In this document: positions 61,641-64,000 of the stretch, in pieces
Numbering within the stretch: position 1 is the first letter of the stretch
Layout: every line of letters starts with the position of its first letter
NCBI RefSeq assembly: GCF_001949145.1
Contig: NW_019091358.1
Location: 416,226 to 480,225 of the forward strand
Direction of reading: 5' to 3'
Source of the DNA: Acanthaster planci
Taxonomy: Eukaryota; Echinodermata; Asteroidea; Valvatida; Acanthasteridae
Length of the DNA: 64,000 bases
The notes under the pieces: generated by a model
What the model saw: the letters and a program-made list of their open reading frames with translations, nothing else
Databases searched by the model: none
What the model was told of the DNA's origin: nothing
Position numbers and translations under genes: made by a program

Positions 61641-62858
61641 GTGTCAGCTTGAAGGGGGCTGGCTGGTTACTATCAGGAGTGGAACCGACCAGAATTGGAT
61701 CACTGAGTTCTTCCGAAGGCACAGACCACATGCTTGTCACGACTGGTACTGGATTGGGTAAGTTGTATTCAGCTATGGGCTCTCGAGCCGAGGCCTATAC
61801 AACGTTTCAGGAGAGGTTTTTGCTGACAGATGAAGCGACTAGTCTTACAAGACTGGTGTCAAACTGACCGCAAGATGTCACTGGTCAAAATCCTTAAGCT
61901 TTGCAATGCAATGACTTTTGAGAAAATGTTGAAGAGGGAGCAGATTCTGCCCCAAGCCTTAAATTCACTTTGCAACCAAATACTGTCTACTTATTTTCCC
62001 CCATGTTGAACTTCAGCGATGAACCAACTCAAACCTTCAGCTGGGGGTTTGGCTTGCCCTAACCAGAAACATATTTGTGACTCGAACTTCGAACACTCTC
62101 AGGGCGGAAATGGTTACGTCATCCGACAGAGCCAAAGCGCTTAACCAATAATCATAGCTGGAACATGTCCGTGGTTCGGGTCGCCAAAATACGCCCAAGA
62201 ATGCTGAAAGTCATTTCAAAGTGTGAAATCAAGAACAGTCCACAGACGCAAGGGTCCAAATGCGGGACGACAGCCTATCTTTTCACCTTCACGTTGGAAG
62301 TTCCTTGTTAAACTTGTAGGCTATATACGCGCTCTCTTGCTTCATTATGGTATTGGTTCAGTCCTGCTTTTGCCGCAAAATATAATATACAAACGATTGA
62401 ACATCCCTTAATTAAAAACAAGTGCACTAAATTAATGGGTACTGCCGTGAGCCCTTACCAGATTTTGAATTTCTAACACAAAATAACAACAATAACAACT
62501 GCGTTCAACGTCGTTTTTGACCTTTCAATTGCAGTTTAAGTATGACCGTGTATTTGGATTTATTGAATCACAGAACAAACAAAAATGAAAGTTTCCAACT
62601 GATGTGGGCATTTTAATCTTGGCTTGAGTCGCACAAAGGGCGAATGACGTCCTTAATGGAGGTTCATGGTATTGGATGGAAGATAATGGTACTCTTGATT
62701 CCTTTTCAAACTTCGCTCCGGGTGAACCCAACAACAACCATGGGAACGAAGATGCAGCTGCTGCGAACGCTGGAAATAGTCAGTGGAACGACGTACCGCA
62801 TCAAACCGAAGTCATGAACTGCTATGTCTGCGAGATGAAACCAAAGTCCTGTGCGTAA
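61641..62858 (+). CDS. C-type lectin-like domain, last two exons (5' part not found)
   Basis: Calcium-type lectin fold, expected secreted or cell-surface. Exon a (61641-61757, start uncertain) encodes CQLEGGWLVTIRSGTDQNW and ends WYWIG at phase 2. Exon b (62639-62858) continues with ANDVLNGGSWYWMEDNGT, FAPGEPNNNHGNEDA, QWNDV and MNCYVCEMKP, then a stop. Joined, these give the classical WIG core, the EPN sugar-specificity motif (mannose-type in known lectins), the WND calcium-site motif and the final disulfide cysteines. The first part of the domain (the initial Cys, the W and alpha-1 region) and a signal peptide are missing from the nearby upstream sequence. It may be encoded in an unrecognised exon, or the gene may be a 5'-truncated copy. 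Confidence 0.75.
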
Positions 62859-63280
62859 ACAGAAGTCAGCCTGAAACTGCTAGCGGTAGAGTTAAGCTTT
62901 TCTTGTTCAACTGTCCCTGAGAAGGATACACTTCAATCACACCATTAAGATAATGACATTGGTATGAGGTTGAAATCTAGATGTAAGTCGGTGACATCGC
63001 ACTCACACGCACTTTCTTTAGCTTGACGCGCGTGTGCTTTTGGCAAATTGCGACACCCTGTTGGTCAAAGAGGCAAGTAACGCGCGCGTACCACCTGTCA
63101 GCGAGCGTTGTGCCGCCGCAGTAATGGCTTCTAATTCTGGTGGTCGAATTACACTATAGGGAACACTCAGCAGAATCACAACCCACCACGTAAGAGAATG
63201 AAATCGAAAACATCCAGGCTTTCAACTTATGACCTCTGCCCCTTTTGTCATATATATTTATATCCGTGGGCGCTGACCCA
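62859..63280. other. Spacer 3' of the lectin exons
   Basis: The 3' untranslated region of the lectin gene may lie here. Nothing else recognised. GCGCGC-type runs occur near 63027 and 63080. Confidence 0.35.
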
Positions 63281-63618
63281 AGGCCGTGTCCGAAACGGGC
63301 TTCCAGAGCTACGGCTAAGTCTATTGTCCTTTTCAGTGGTGCGAAGACCTAGACTTAGGCCGTTTTTCAATACTCAACTGCGGCTCCGTCTCAGGCTTCA
63401 CCTGGTTTTTAACTAGCTGACTTTGAAGCTGTAAGCGCAGTAATTAGTCCAGTAGTGACGCAAAACATCAAATAAGATGCAAGAGAGCAAGAAATTACAG
63501 TAATCCAATTTAATTTAAACGCTTCAGGCCCTCAATCGGGATTGGTTTTGGGAGCGAAGCTCAAGTCGAGTATTGGAAAAGAGCCCTAGCTCTAGACAAG
63601 AGATTCGGATGCAGCCTA
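63281..63618. mobile_element. MITE with GGCCGTGTCCGAA ends, copy 2, with nested MITE
   Basis: Ends AGGCCGTGTCCGAAACGGG and GATTCGGATGCAGCCT are inverted and match the terminal motif of the element at 25303-25426. The element at 63358-63586 is inserted in it. Confidence 0.65.
63358..63586. mobile_element. MITE with GGCCGTTTTTCAATACTC ends, copy 2, nested
   Basis: Opposite-orientation copy of 12417-12678 (shared interior phrases AACTAGCTGACTTTGAAG and ATTACAGTAATCC in inverse order). Flanked by TA on both sides. Confidence 0.78.
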
Positions 63619-64000
63619 AGGGTCCAGTCCACTAGTTACGCCCCATTGAAAACAGTGTAAAATCAGCACCGTTCAGGGCCCAATAGCATGCACGCCAACA
63701 CCCCTGAGATTTCTGAAACACAAATGAAATTCTTGTCTGGTCACTTATCTTTCAATTTCTTTTCAATTTTGTATGGGTTAACCAATTACATTTTTAATTA
63801 TTACCACAAAACAAAATCACCCCAAGTGATTTTTCCGTAGTCTGATTGCAGCCATTTTTCAAGTGGCAACCCTCAACTTTCTCTGGCACTTAGGACCATT
63901 TTTCAACCGTAGTTTTTAGCCCTTGTTCTCTCATATGAAAGCTCAAAGACCCAGGGAGTTGATCCTGGCAACGATTTACACAATCTGATCATTTTGGGGG
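63619..64000. other. Spacer to window end
   Basis: Nothing recognised. Confidence 0.4.

Noticed and set aside
1-64000. A novel multi-gene biological system
   Set aside because: The genes recognised are mostly known, independent animal families with no operon-like arrangement. Nothing supports a joint system beyond the transposon observations reported.

Overview
This is eukaryotic nuclear DNA with a metazoan gene style: many short exons with GT..AG introns, intron lengths of about 0.1 to 3.7 kb, AT-rich spacers and many small foldback transposons. The gene set (an ENTPD5/6-type nucleotidase, BANF1, a Golgi carbohydrate sulfotransferase, an rBAT/4F2hc-type transporter heavy chain, a C-type lectin), together with abundant TACATGTA and GTAGGCCTAC motifs, suggests a marine deuterostome invertebrate such as an echinoderm, hemichordate or amphioxus. 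That placement is inference. No prokaryotic operon, CRISPR array or phage is present.

Layout. 1-4.6 kb: spacer with one MITE. 4.6-19.0 kb, plus: a complete ten-exon ENTPD6-like gene whose joined exons give 483 residues with consistent intron phases. Its introns carry foldbacks, a 143-bp tandem duplication and a TTAA-flanked transposon with a second element inside it. 22.5-23.7 kb, minus: an intact two-exon BANF1. 24.6-34.8 kb: transposon-rich spacer (a 1.65-kb TIR element, MITEs, a SINE, a decayed LINE). 34.8-39.8 kb, plus: a three-exon carbohydrate sulfotransferase with an unusual Lys-rich insert. 42.5-42.9 kb, minus: a decayed, intron-retaining BANF1 copy. 44.4-45.1 kb: nested MITEs and a palindromic element interrupted by a 107-N assembly gap. 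46.3-54.0 kb, plus: an SLC3-type heavy chain in about 11 exons. 55-56 kb: two hAT-type MITEs. 57.8-59.3 kb, plus: a class I methyltransferase-like gene broken by two compensating single-base frameshifts, just downstream of a foldback. 61.6-62.9 kb, plus: the last two exons of a C-type lectin domain. 63.3-63.6 kb: nested MITEs.

The genes look like unrelated neighbours. ENTPD6 and the sulfotransferase both fit the secretory pathway, the SLC3 protein the plasma membrane and BANF1 chromatin. I see no sign of a coordinated multi-gene system. The most unusual material is the transposon landscape: several MITE families with readable target-site duplications, nested insertions, and a minimal 59-bp TTAA-bounded palindrome present in two opposite-orientation copies. 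All exon joins were read by eye from splice sites and reading phase. No alignment or database search was run.
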